This document shows positions 39,295-48,803 of a DNA stretch of 64,000 nucleotides, piece after piece. The stretch lies in assembly GCF_000002875.2 (NCBI RefSeq), contig NC_009414.2, forward strand, positions 287,001 to 351,000, given 5' to 3'. Both the position numbers and the translations under genes were made by a program. The notes under the pieces were generated by a model. The model searched no databases. It was not told where the DNA came from and saw nothing but the letters and a program-made list of their open reading frames with translations. Positions within the stretch are counted from its first letter, which is position 1. Every line of letters begins with the position of its first letter. This stretch comes from Leishmania infantum JPCM5 (taxonomy: Eukaryota > Euglenozoa > Kinetoplastea > Trypanosomatida > Trypanosomatidae).

Positions 39295-41433
39295 ATGCCT
39301 ACACGCGTCCCTCATCAAGTCGTGGAGGGCCGCCTTCTTCAGGCTTCCCGTCTGCCCGAGGCACTCTACGAGGTGGTAGGCTTGGTGTGGTTCAGCCTTG
39401 TTAACAGCGCATGCGACACTCCAGCTGCCGAGGTTGCCACCGCTGCCGCCGCTGCTGCCACCCCGGGTGCAGATTTAGAAGCTGCACCTTTGACGCCTCC
39501 GCCGCTACATGCACCGTGGGCACGCTCTGCGGCGCGCGACACGCACGACGCAGGGAGCGGTGCACCAAACACTTCGGAGGAGTCGTTCGCTGCGGTTCTC
39601 GGGCACACAAAAACCGGCCAAGCCCTCTCTGCTGCCGATTTGGACGAGTGGGCGAATACGGCGTTGAGCAGTTTCTTTGGCGATTACGATACGCTCCTTT
39701 CCGAACCACCTAAAATGATGACACCAGCAGTGCTTCCAGCCGCCTCGCCGACAACCAGCTCTGCGCAGGACTTGCCATCCTCTACTTCATGCGCGCCGCG
39801 TCCTACGCCAGTGGTCGAACTCAGCCCGCTTATCTTGCGTGTGCTCCTGTGGTGGGCTGGTCGTCCTCAGCTGCCGTCGCGGCGAAGCGGGCACGCTGCC
39901 AAGGTCGAACGACAGAATACCTACAGCAACCGCATCACTCGCTACGATGTGGACGTCGGTTCGACGAGCGAGTTGCCTGCTGACAGTCGCGCACCTTCAC
40001 ACGCGTCGTCCAGCGACAACGGTGGCAGCGGTAATCTGCCATCACAGCAGCAGGACGATGCCATGGGTGCGCAGCAGCTGCGGCTGCGCATTGCCGACAT
40101 CTTCGCCCTGCTGTGCCGCCGCGACGGTGGAGTGGCTGTGTCCGACGCGCTTCTGTACGGTCGCTGCCACGACGCCTCCGAGCTTGCGGCGCAGCGCTGC
40201 CACCTTGTATTCAGCGGCTTCTCCGATGCACGCTGGAGGGCGGCGACAGCACTGGCTCCGAATTCGCCCAAAACCTTCGCTACCGCCCTCGAGCTGGCGT
40301 TGATTGAGCCCTCTGCCTCACCTGATTCTAAGGACGGCGGTGCAAGTGCGCGCAGTGGCACGTACGACGTGAGCCAAGTGCTGTGCGCACTGGTGGACCT
40401 GCACACGTCTGCCGCATCTGCCACTCGACGCTCTCAGCCGAGACCGTCTCCGCACCTCAGAACGGACGCGAACGTTGATTCCGACGTGGTGGCGACAGGG
40501 GTGCTGCTCCGCGCTCTGCTCCGCTGCCCACCGCTCCACAAGAGACTCATGCGACTGTTTAGCGGCGACGCGCGCGCAGCAGAGCCGCGACGCCACAGGC
40601 GAGGAGCCTCGGCTGTCGTAGTGACGCCGCAGGCGGCGGCGTCCTTGAAGTCCTCAGAAGAGGTTGAACCGGGCTCGTCGTCGACTGTAGTCCTGAAAGC
40701 GGCGGACACTCGTAGGCAGCTCGATATCTTTCTGCCCGCCCTCACTCACGCATCACCGATCGTGTCGGCCGACTCGTGGCAAACGTTGACGATGCTGCTG
40801 TTTCCGTCCTCAACCGCCACCGTCAGCTCTGCAACGCGACGACTACTGCTGTTTGCGCCGGCGTGCCCGGTGCAGCGCCTCCTTGCAGCCGCGTTGGCAC
40901 TGCCTGGAGACGACAATGACGACACATGTGCGAGTAGGCCATCGACGCCACAGCCCGTCTTGCCCCCGTCTTCCCATCCTATGGCACGCAACAACGCACT
41001 GCGACTCCTCCACGTACTGTGCTCCTCGAGCGATCTGCCGCCGGGCCTCCAGTCGCTGTTTCAACAGTGCCCCGCGCTACTGTGGCGGGTGCTGCGCCTG
41101 GCCGCTGCGGTCTGCCAAGGGGTGGCCGTTGCTCATGTCGCGCTGGTGCGACGCGTTCTCGTCGACTACATCATGCTATGTGCTTCGCAGTCTAGCTGTA
41201 GCGAAAGCGGCGGTGTCGACCTGCACAACAACTCTAGCGTCTCCACCCAGGTGCTTCTGCGCGAAAACAAGGATGCTGTCGCCCGCTTCTTGGCGTCGAC
41301 GCACGCGGCGTGGGGTGGTGGTGGCAGAGCGCCGGAGGACACTGGCGGTGACTTGGCTGGCGCCGCCGCTCCTGCATCCTCTGAGAATGGCTACGACGAG
41401 GGCCACCTAATGACGGTCCTGAACGCGCTGTGA
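39295..41433 (+). CDS. Hypothetical helical protein (712 aa)
   Basis: I do not recognise this protein. The frame is open back to 39181 but from a GTG codon. The ATG at 39295 is the first after a likely acceptor and is followed by VPHQVVEGRLLQASRLPEALY, a normal-looking N-terminus. Long Ala/Ser/Pro-rich disordered inserts alternate with helical, leucine-rich blocks (about 255-330, 390-420 and 560-640). The blocks contain QLRLRIADIFALLCRRDGG, NALRLLHVLCSSSD and LWRVLRLAAAVCQGVAVAHV. The pattern is compatible with a degenerate armadillo/HEAT-like solenoid, but no repeat periodicity is clear enough to assert it. No signal peptide, membrane span or catalytic motif is seen. Confidence 0.75.
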   Translation: MPTRVPHQVVEGRLLQASRLPEALYEVVGLVWFSLVNSACDTPAAEVATAAAAAATPGADLEAAPLTPPPLHAPWARSAARDTHDAGSGAPNTSEESFAAVLGHTKTGQALSAADLDEWANTALSSFFGDYDTLLSEPPKMMTPAVLPAASPTTSSAQDLPSSTSCAPRPTPVVELSPLILRVLLWWAGRPQLPSRRSGHAAKVERQNTYSNRITRYDVDVGSTSELPADSRAPSHASSSDNGGSGNLPSQQQDDAMGAQQLRLRIADIFALLCRRDGGVAVSDALLYGRCHDASELAAQRCHLVFSGFSDARWRAATALAPNSPKTFATALELALIEPSASPDSKDGGASARSGTYDVSQVLCALVDLHTSAASATRRSQPRPSPHLRTDANVDSDVVATGVLLRALLRCPPLHKRLMRLFSGDARAAEPRRHRRGASAVVVTPQAAASLKSSEEVEPGSSSTVVLKAADTRRQLDIFLPALTHASPIVSADSWQTLTMLLFPSSTATVSSATRRLLLFAPACPVQRLLAAALALPGDDNDDTCASRPSTPQPVLPPSSHPMARNNALRLLHVLCSSSDLPPGLQSLFQQCPALLWRVLRLAAAVCQGVAVAHVALVRRVLVDYIMLCASQSSCSESGGVDLHNNSSVSTQVLLRENKDAVARFLASTHAAWGGGGRAPEDTGGDLAGAAAPASSENGYDEGHLMTVLNAL

Positions 41434-42033
41434 GTGTGCGCGGTCGTACGCTTCGGCACACCACCGCATGCCACTACTATCCCTTCGTGGGTAATGAGGC
41501 GAAGACTCATCTTGTGGTTGGAGTCTCAGAGAGAGGAACGAAGACATGCAATGGGCGCCTTGACGGCGTTTCTCGCTCGCACCATATCCACTTCTCCATC
41601 TCTGCCCTGCCCATCTTGCATTTTGCAAGGAGGCCGCAGGCCACTCCTCCAACAACGAAGAGGGAAAGCGAAGAGGCGACGCGATGGCGATGATGAGTGT
41701 AGCGGCCCATCCTTCTGCTTGTGCTGTTGCTGGTAGGATTTCGACGCCTTTTTTCCTTATCACCGATGTCTTTGTTTTGTTGCGCATTCTTCTGCCCTTC
41801 AACGACCCGATGCTCTCTCGCCCTTCGCTGCCTTCGACCTTCTTCCGCCGTCCCTCTCTGCCTCCGTTTATGGGCTGCTGCTTTTCTCCTCGTCGCACCT
41901 TACCACCCAAACCACCACCCTTCCCTGCACAGCCGCGCTTAACTTACATGCGCAGCGCCTCTCTCTGAGGACTCTCATCCATCAGCTATCACATAAAGAC
42001 CGTTGCTCAATCAGCAACTTTACAGAGGTGGTG
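41434..42033. other. 0.6 kb intergenic region
   Basis: This is the shortest gap between genes in the left three quarters of the window. A pyrimidine/CA-rich stretch (41895-41935) precedes the kinase gene. A 6-codon upstream ORF begins at 41948. No repeat was found. Confidence 0.55.
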
Positions 42034-43869
42034 ATGAACTCACAAGCTTCTTCTTCACCTCTTCCTCCAGCCGCTTCGTGCGTGCAGTTCCGGCCTGAGC
42101 AGCTTCAGCTCGGCACAGGGATCCCTCTCGGCTCCGGCGCTATTAGCCAAGTTGTGCAGTGCCGTCTACACTGCGCCGCCGCGCCCTTGCTGCCGGTCGT
42201 GGTGAAGGTCGTCTCCAAGATCCAGGTGCTGCAACAGGGTAAGGTGCAGAGTGTCATGAACGAGAAGGCGACGCTGCAGCGCCTCGCTCCGTTTCCGTAT
42301 GTGGTCCGTCTCTACGGCACCGCCCAGTCCGAGGACGAGCTTTACTTTGTACTCGAGTGGCTTCCCCATGGCGACCTGCTGCAGCACATCCGATACGTGG
42401 CACAGGAGCGTGTGCGGCAGTACAACGAGGAGGAGGCAGCAGCTGGATCGACTGCTAGTATGCCTAGTCCCGGTGCAGTAGCCGGTGGCACCACTGGATC
42501 CGTGCCGGACGGTGCCCCGGTGGCGGAAGCATCAGCGTCGACAGGTCCGTCTAAACGGGCCACGGCAATTCCGGCCAGCAGCACGGCGCTCCGCTGCCTC
42601 GACTTTCATGACATTCAACTTATAACGGCACAGCTGGTGCTAGCCCTCGAGCACACCGCCGACAGGGGTGTCGTGCTGCGTGACTTGAAGCCCGAGAATG
42701 TGGCGTTCGATGAGAAGTACCGCGCCTGCTTGCTGGACTTCGACACTGCGGACCTCGAGGGGGCCGTGAATATGCCGGAGACGAACGGCGGCGTAGCATG
42801 CCCTCCACCGGTGGATGCAGCTGCCGTTGATGAAGCCGAAAGCAGCGATGGCGGCGGTGGACACGCAGCAGCAGAGAACGGCGGCGCTTCTTCGTCTTCG
42901 CGACGGCGCCGCCTCACGGTCTCTCAAATCCACCGTATGCGGAGGAAAACGGCGAGCTTCTGCGGCACGGCGCACTACGTTTCACCGGAGATGGTGGGGG
43001 AGTGCAAGTGGAGCTTCAGCAGCGACCTATGGGCCCTCGGTGCACTCGTGTACGAGTTGGTGTACGGCGAGCACCTCTTTTCTGGCATGACACCGTTTGA
43101 AGTCCTCCAGAAGGTAGTCCACGGCAGCTACGTGGAGAGACACGAGCTGTTTCCGCACATCCACTTTGCCGACGACGCGGATGGGGAAGCGGAGCAGTGC
43201 TGCGGCGAGCGTCGCTTCGCTGCTGTGAAGGATTTCATCCAGCAGCTGCTCTTGACGGACCCGCAGAAGCGGCTTGGCGTGCACCCCGACACGCACCGCT
43301 TCGACGCCACGGCGCTGCGCCGCCACGCGCTGTTCGACGGCTTTCAATGGGAGCCGGTGGAGGCGCAGCTGCGCACCTTCCGCATGCGCCGATTCGACTT
43401 GGGGAGCTCGAAGGCGACGAGTGCTGCCTCAGGCGACGCGAGTTGTGATGCGCGAGAGGCTTCGAATGACGCTTCAGGTGCCTCGTCTGCAGCGCTGAAG
43501 TCGCTTGTAGCCGCGTGCGTCGATCCATCTGCATCGCTCGCCTCGTGCTACCACATCCTCCCTTTCAACGACCCCGCCTACGCAGAGTATGTGTATCGCG
43601 CGACGGCGGATGCCAACCCGTTCGAGCAGTTCTTTACTCAAGAGGACACCGAGCCGGCACCCACGGCAGCGGCAGCATCACATGAGGCAGCGGGCTCAGC
43701 GGGTGGCAGCGCGCCTGGTGCAGTGCCGACACCTGCGGTGAATTCCAGACCCGAGGCCGCCTCTGTAGTGGACGACGACGAGGTGGATGACGTCATTGAT
43801 GATGTGGGCATGCACTACACCGGCCGCCCCGCCGACAAGTACTTTCAGGACTACCGCGACACTCCCTGA
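42034..43869 (+). CDS. PDK1-like AGC protein kinase with LRD and DFD motifs (611 aa)
   Basis: The catalytic domain (about 20-455) matches 3-phosphoinositide-dependent kinase 1: a glycine loop with LGSGAISQVV, the ATP-site Lys58 in VVVKVVSK, the hinge LYFVLEWLPHGDLL, and an activation segment with FCGTAHYVSPEMVG plus SSDLWALGALVYELVYGEHLF. Two core motifs are altered. HRD reads LRD (Leu215-Arg216-Asp217) and DFG reads DFD (Asp235-Phe236-Asp237). The catalytic Asp217, Lys219 and Asn222 (DLKPEN) and the metal-binding Asp235 remain, so activity is possible. Two insertions are seen: about 65 residues between hinge and catalytic loop, and about 70 residues in the activation loop, both low-complexity. 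The C-terminal ~155 residues show no obvious PH domain. PDK1 normally phosphorylates the activation loop of other AGC kinases. The GTG codons before 42034 are not used. Confidence 0.88.
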   Translation: MNSQASSSPLPPAASCVQFRPEQLQLGTGIPLGSGAISQVVQCRLHCAAAPLLPVVVKVVSKIQVLQQGKVQSVMNEKATLQRLAPFPYVVRLYGTAQSEDELYFVLEWLPHGDLLQHIRYVAQERVRQYNEEEAAAGSTASMPSPGAVAGGTTGSVPDGAPVAEASASTGPSKRATAIPASSTALRCLDFHDIQLITAQLVLALEHTADRGVVLRDLKPENVAFDEKYRACLLDFDTADLEGAVNMPETNGGVACPPPVDAAAVDEAESSDGGGGHAAAENGGASSSSRRRRLTVSQIHRMRRKTASFCGTAHYVSPEMVGECKWSFSSDLWALGALVYELVYGEHLFSGMTPFEVLQKVVHGSYVERHELFPHIHFADDADGEAEQCCGERRFAAVKDFIQQLLLTDPQKRLGVHPDTHRFDATALRRHALFDGFQWEPVEAQLRTFRMRRFDLGSSKATSAASGDASCDAREASNDASGASSAALKSLVAACVDPSASLASCYHILPFNDPAYAEYVYRATADANPFEQFFTQEDTEPAPTAAAASHEAAGSAGGSAPGAVPTPAVNSRPEAASVVDDDEVDDVIDDVGMHYTGRPADKYFQDYRDTP

Positions 43870-45038
43870 GGTGGCAGTGCTGTGTGCCTGAAGGCCTTCT
43901 ATCTTTTTCTTGAGAGGTGCGTGTGGGAGGGGGGCGGTGTGGGGATAGGGTGGACGGCGGTGGTGCCCACCCTCTTTTCTCGCCTTGCCCCAACCCTCCC
44001 TGGCTGCATCACCAACGAGGTAGACTTACTCTCCTACTTGTTGGCAGCGCGGGCAGATGGGAGGGCCAGGCCAGCAGAGGCACATCCTCATCACACCGTC
44101 GTCGTAAAGGTATACGCAGCCGCACCTCAAACGTACGCGTGCTTGTGTGGGAATGGCGAGCGGCTGTAGCGCTTCTCTACCTCACCTCGCCGACGCTGCT
44201 CAAACACACGCGTACGCACAACATCAAATGCAACTGAGGTGCCTCTTGGATGGAGGTGGGCACGCACACCTCCGTACGATGTAATAGCAGATACCTACCT
44301 GCCTCTGTGCGTGCGTGTGGGGCTGTGCCGAGAGAGGGAGTACTCGGCTTCGATACCCAACCCATCGCATGGCGAGGTTTTTCCTCTTCTCTCTCTGATC
44401 GCACAATCACCCATCACGAGAGATGCGTACACGCAAGGTGCTTGCACAGCGACGTTAGCAGCATGCCAAAACGCCAATGACGAGAAAAGAAGAAGAGAGC
44501 AACCCCGTTCACGCGTGCTCTCGTCAGCCCTACAGCTACCCGTGCGTGCAGCTGCTTCCAGCGCCGTCAGCACGGCAGCCTTTCCTCGCAGCTTCTGCAG
44601 TCGAGGAACGAAACGCAACCGGTGACACACCGCCATGCTGATGACTGGCACATGATGCGTTGGTCCATTGCCACTCTCTCAGCAAAAAGCGCGCGCCACC
44701 TCTGTACTTGTGCTTTCCATCTCCACCGCTGTGACCCTCTGAGAGGGTGCAGCCCTTTCCTACGAGGAGTGCACAAACGCACAAGCAACTTAGCTACACA
44801 TTGATCCACAGAGCACTCGTCCCCTGCCGCTAAATCGTTTTTTTTCTTGTTTGTTTTCGAGCTCCGTGCCTTCGGGACAGCCACAGTTGGGGCCGTGAAG
44901 GTGTTCTGCAGTTGAACCACCGGCATCCCCCCTCTTGTCTTCTTGTGCAGTGACTGCGACGCTTCATACCCTTCACTCCGCTCACACCACACATAGCCTC
45001 CCCCCCTCCCCCACCTTTCCGACTTACCTGCTTCAGAG
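43870..45038. other. 1.2 kb intergenic region
   Basis: The region has mixed composition with C and T tracts, and a long T run near 44837-44842. It contains no repeat shared with the rest of the window. The acceptor for the thioredoxin-Ufd2 gene is at 44949-44950. Confidence 0.55.
44925..44950 (+). promoter_or_regulatory. Predicted spliced-leader acceptor for the thioredoxin-Ufd2 gene
   Basis: The tract CCCCCCTCTTGTCTTCTTG leads into TGCAG (AG 44949-44950). The first ATG downstream is 45039, so the thioredoxin domain is part of the predicted mRNA from its first codon. Confidence 0.5.
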
Positions 45039-48000
45039 ATGCTGGAGATTACGAGCCTTGGCCAGTTGCTATTGCATGTACAGCGCAGCGATGTAGTGAC
45101 GGTGATCGACTTCTACGCCGACTGGTGCGGGCCGTGCCAGCAGATCAAGCCGCAATTCGAGCAGATGGCGCGCTACTACGACCCCAGCAAGGTCATCTTT
45201 GCCAAGTGCAACGTCGACCGTAACCGCGATTGCGCCAGCCGCTACGGCGTCTCCACCATACCCACCTTCATCGTCTTCTACGCCAATGAGCGTGTTGCAA
45301 CCGTGACAGGTGGCGACCTTGGTATGGTGCAGCGCAGCATCGATCTCGCCGTGGCCCAAATCCCGGAGACTGCGGCGCCCTCGTCTGCCGGCCAGACGGC
45401 AGCGAGGCGTGATTCGGTGCAGGAGACGCAGGACGCCTTTGCGGAGCAGATGCTGCGCATTGTGGAGGCCAAGAGTACCAAGAACCAAATCCTCGAGAAA
45501 GATAGCTGCGACGCTGCGTACGCGCTACTCAAGGCCAAGACCCCCTACGGCCTGCTGCTGCTGCCCTACCTCGCCTCTGACGCCTTCTCCGCCGTGGCCA
45601 TCGACGCCCTCTTCTCCAACATTGCTTCTCGCGCTGGCGCTGAGCGGCACGAAGAGGGTTATCTCATCAACCAGGTCCTATCCCACCTCATGCAACTCTC
45701 CACCCATCTCTCCTGGGGGGACATGAGCGTTGTGAAGCAGCTGCACCGCGTGCTCCTGTCGCTGCTCGCCTGCCCACGGATGCAGACAGCGCTGATGACG
45801 AGTCCGTTCTTTACCAATATGTTCATCACAACCGGCACGCAGCTCGAGCACACCACGCTCTTGGGCGTTCTCTTTGGCCTGGGACCAAAGCCTATGGCAG
45901 CGGCGCGCGCGCCGCACGGGGACTGGCTCGCGATGCTAGAGGTGTTCTCTCCTCAAAAGCAGGATGAGCATCAGCAGACAGTCTACACAATACAGCAGGA
46001 GATGAGTACGCTTGCGAAGATGAACGTGCGACTGGTGCAGAGCCTGCTCCATGTAAAGACGGCTCGCGACGCAACACTGCGGTACCTTGGCAGAGCCCTA
46101 CAGCTGAACGAGGATTACCTGAAGACGATGCATCACGACAGCCCCATCAGCTCTCGCTACTTTATGATCCAGCTTCAGTCGGTTCTCATTGAGCTCGCAC
46201 TGCCTATCTTCCAGGCGCGCGCGAACAAGGAAGACACGAGCAGCAGTGGCGGTTACGACTACCGCCAGATCCCAGCCCACTACCTGCTGGATCGCCTGTA
46301 CGGCCCAAACGGCGTCGTCGTTTCCTTTGGCAGCGACGTCGAGCGGGTGGCGCACTTCGGCGACGACAACCCGCTGCCCCGCGCGCCGTCGAGCCGCGAC
46401 CCCTACAAACCTTTCATCCATCTCTTCTTCCTCGCGGCCCGTGCTGTCACGCTGTGCGCGGCCGTCTTCATTGACGAGCATGACCGCGACGAGCGCCAGG
46501 CGACTCATCCTCAGGCGTCACGGCAGCAGCGCGACTTCTTCACCGCGGAGAAGCTCCTGCTTGAGGGCCTGCTCGGGTCGACTGAGCTTAGTGCGAGCCG
46601 ACTCGAGTTCCTCAATCACCTCGCACACTGGCTCCTGATGGTGATGCAAGTGGATGACCAGGGTGTCCTGCCGGCTCAACCGCCAGCGGAATGGGGCTAC
46701 CTCCCGCAGTGCCTCGTCGACTGCGTGATTCGCGCCACGAGTATGGCGCCGTTGGACGGCCTTTACTCCGACGGCATGATCTCCCTCATGCTGGTGCTCA
46801 TGGGCAACACCAAGTACTTTCCTAAGCCCCACACGCACGCCCTCTTCCCGGCCTACCTTCTGCGGCTGCAGGAGAACTACGCGACACGCAAGGTGCTCGA
46901 GCAGCATCCGTGGTTCAGCACCCACATTGTGCGCGCCTGCATGGAGTGCTACATCGCTGTCGAGAAGTCCACATACGAGCGAGTCGAAGTGCGCTACGAG
47001 CTCTCGTATGCCATCAAAACGTTCCTCAAGTCGAACCTGCTGTGCGAGCCGGTGCGCGAGGAGATGGAGTCGCAGGCGAACAACACCATGCTCGAGCGCT
47101 TCTCGCACATGGCGGTGGCGGAGGTGAATGAGGCAGTCGATCAGGTGATCGACACCCTCACAAGGATGAACGAGATGGTAAAGGCCGGCGCGGATTTGTC
47201 AGAGAACGCCGTCGCGTCAGACAGCCCGCAGAACGCCGCCGACGGCTCGAACGGGGAGCAACAGCAGCGGCAGACGCGCCGTCAGCGAAGCAACGCGAGT
47301 CGCAACGAGGATGTCGACGCCGGCGAGGACGGCGGCGAGGGGGACGAGGAGGAGAATGCTGACGGGTCGCAGACGTATCACGAGCGTGGCATGAGCCTCC
47401 GCTCCCACCTGATGCTCTTTACCGCCTCGATGGACATGTTCATCGAGCTGTCTTTGCAGTTCCCCAAGGGCGTCTCGCAGAACATGGTGGCTGGGCAGAT
47501 CAGCGAGATGCTTGCCCGCAGCCTGATGGCGTTCGCCGGCCCAAACAGCCGGAGCCTGAAGATCCAGAACGCCGACCTCTACAACTTCCGCCCCCGCGAG
47601 GTCCTGATGCGTCTCGTCGACTGCTTCACGCACTTCCGGCGCTCCAAGAACTTTCTCCGCTGCCTGTGCCACTGCAGCATTCCGCTGTCTGACATTCGCA
47701 GCGTCATGCGCACCATCGTGGACCGCCAGCTCGTCTCGGAGGATCTCATCTGGAAGGTGTCTGAGATGGCGGCGGCGGTGACGTCTGTGTCCAAGGAGGT
47801 GGACAACGAGGAGGCCGTCTGGGACGACGCGCCGGACTACGCCTTGGATGCGTTGCTCTCCACCCCGCTCCTCCAGCCTGTTGCGCTGCCGGCGGACGTG
47901 AAGGACCTGAATGACCTGGTGTACGTCAACCAGGAGACGCTGCACCACCTCCTCCTGTCCGAGAGCAAGCACCCTTTCACGAACGAGCCGCTGACGGAGG

Positions 48001-48107
48001 ACAAGGTGGCGGCTTTTAACAAGCGCCCTGACGTGGCGGCCGCTGTGGAGGGGCGACGGGCTGCTATCCAGAAATGGCTGGAGGACGTCAAGGCTGCCCA
48101 GGTGTAG
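45039..48107 (+). CDS. Thioredoxin-Ufd2 core-U-box fusion, E4-type ubiquitin ligase (1022 aa)
   Basis: Three modules are in one uninterrupted frame. Residues 1-110 are a thioredoxin domain with the intact redox site WCGPC (29-33), DFYADW before it and the cis-Pro loop STIPTF after it. Residues about 165-900 match the Ufd2/UBE4 elongation-factor core, with ATTLRYLGRALQLNEDYLK-like helices, TTLLGVLFGLGP and MIQLQSVLIELALPIFQ; an acidic, Gln-rich insert lies near 725-775. Residues about 933-1015 are a U-box with ALDALLSTPLLQPVALP, VYVNQETLHHLLLSESKH and PFTNEPLTED. U-box E4 enzymes extend ubiquitin chains and work with the p97/Cdc48 system. A thioredoxin front end is not part of fungal or animal Ufd2. 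The start is the first ATG after a good acceptor. A SIDER2-like element follows about 700 bp downstream. Confidence 0.93.
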   Translation: MLEITSLGQLLLHVQRSDVVTVIDFYADWCGPCQQIKPQFEQMARYYDPSKVIFAKCNVDRNRDCASRYGVSTIPTFIVFYANERVATVTGGDLGMVQRSIDLAVAQIPETAAPSSAGQTAARRDSVQETQDAFAEQMLRIVEAKSTKNQILEKDSCDAAYALLKAKTPYGLLLLPYLASDAFSAVAIDALFSNIASRAGAERHEEGYLINQVLSHLMQLSTHLSWGDMSVVKQLHRVLLSLLACPRMQTALMTSPFFTNMFITTGTQLEHTTLLGVLFGLGPKPMAAARAPHGDWLAMLEVFSPQKQDEHQQTVYTIQQEMSTLAKMNVRLVQSLLHVKTARDATLRYLGRALQLNEDYLKTMHHDSPISSRYFMIQLQSVLIELALPIFQARANKEDTSSSGGYDYRQIPAHYLLDRLYGPNGVVVSFGSDVERVAHFGDDNPLPRAPSSRDPYKPFIHLFFLAARAVTLCAAVFIDEHDRDERQATHPQASRQQRDFFTAEKLLLEGLLGSTELSASRLEFLNHLAHWLLMVMQVDDQGVLPAQPPAEWGYLPQCLVDCVIRATSMAPLDGLYSDGMISLMLVLMGNTKYFPKPHTHALFPAYLLRLQENYATRKVLEQHPWFSTHIVRACMECYIAVEKSTYERVEVRYELSYAIKTFLKSNLLCEPVREEMESQANNTMLERFSHMAVAEVNEAVDQVIDTLTRMNEMVKAGADLSENAVASDSPQNAADGSNGEQQQRQTRRQRSNASRNEDVDAGEDGGEGDEEENADGSQTYHERGMSLRSHLMLFTASMDMFIELSLQFPKGVSQNMVAGQISEMLARSLMAFAGPNSRSLKIQNADLYNFRPREVLMRLVDCFTHFRRSKNFLRCLCHCSIPLSDIRSVMRTIVDRQLVSEDLIWKVSEMAAAVTSVSKEVDNEEAVWDDAPDYALDALLSTPLLQPVALPADVKDLNDLVYVNQETLHHLLLSESKHPFTNEPLTEDKVAAFNKRPDVAAAVEGRRAAIQKWLEDVKAAQV

Positions 48108-48803
48108 ACTTTCAGCGGGACAGTTGCGCACACGCCGGCAGAGAAGCGGGCGGAGCGAGTGAAGGCGCAGCGCATCGGTGCATCTTTTGTATGGGGCCGT
48201 TAGGGAAGGGGGAGGGGGCCGCGTCATATGTCATCGACTGAGCCCTCCCCCGCCCCCCTTGCTCCACCACTTCCGCTTCTCACCTCCCTCTCCTGCGCTC
48301 TCACTATTCTTCTTTCGTGTCGTGTTTTTGCGATGGGCGTTTTTGTGCGCGCCGACTGCCGTTCCTGTAGTGCTCTCCATCTCGCCCTTCCTCTCTCGTG
48401 TTCCTTGACTCCTCGGCGTCGTCGTCTTTTCTTGTTGCGCTTGGCGATGATCTCGCGTTGTTCATGGCTGTCTCCCTCCTCTTTCGTGTGCCTCTACACT
48501 GCGATGACTAACCCTTGATGCGCTTCATCACGTACCATTCTCTCTCGTTTTTCCTGTGGTGTTTAACACCGCTGACATTGATGCAGGCCATCCTCTCGCA
48601 GCTTGATGACTCATCCTGCGCCCACGGTCGCGCTTGCTTTTGTGCGGGCGCACATCACACAGAGCGGAAGAAGGGGGATGGTGGCGCACGGCGCTGATGG
48701 GCGGAAGCTCTGCGCACTTCGTGCCTCCGACACGCTTTATCGAATGACGCACTTCCTTTTCGGTTTCATGCGCGGCTTGCACGTGGGCTCATGCCGAGGC
48801 GGT

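Noticed and set aside
47217..48227. 336-codon open frame on the minus strand
   Set aside because: It is an antisense shadow over the U-box end of the thioredoxin-Ufd2 gene. The sense frame has clear domain motifs.
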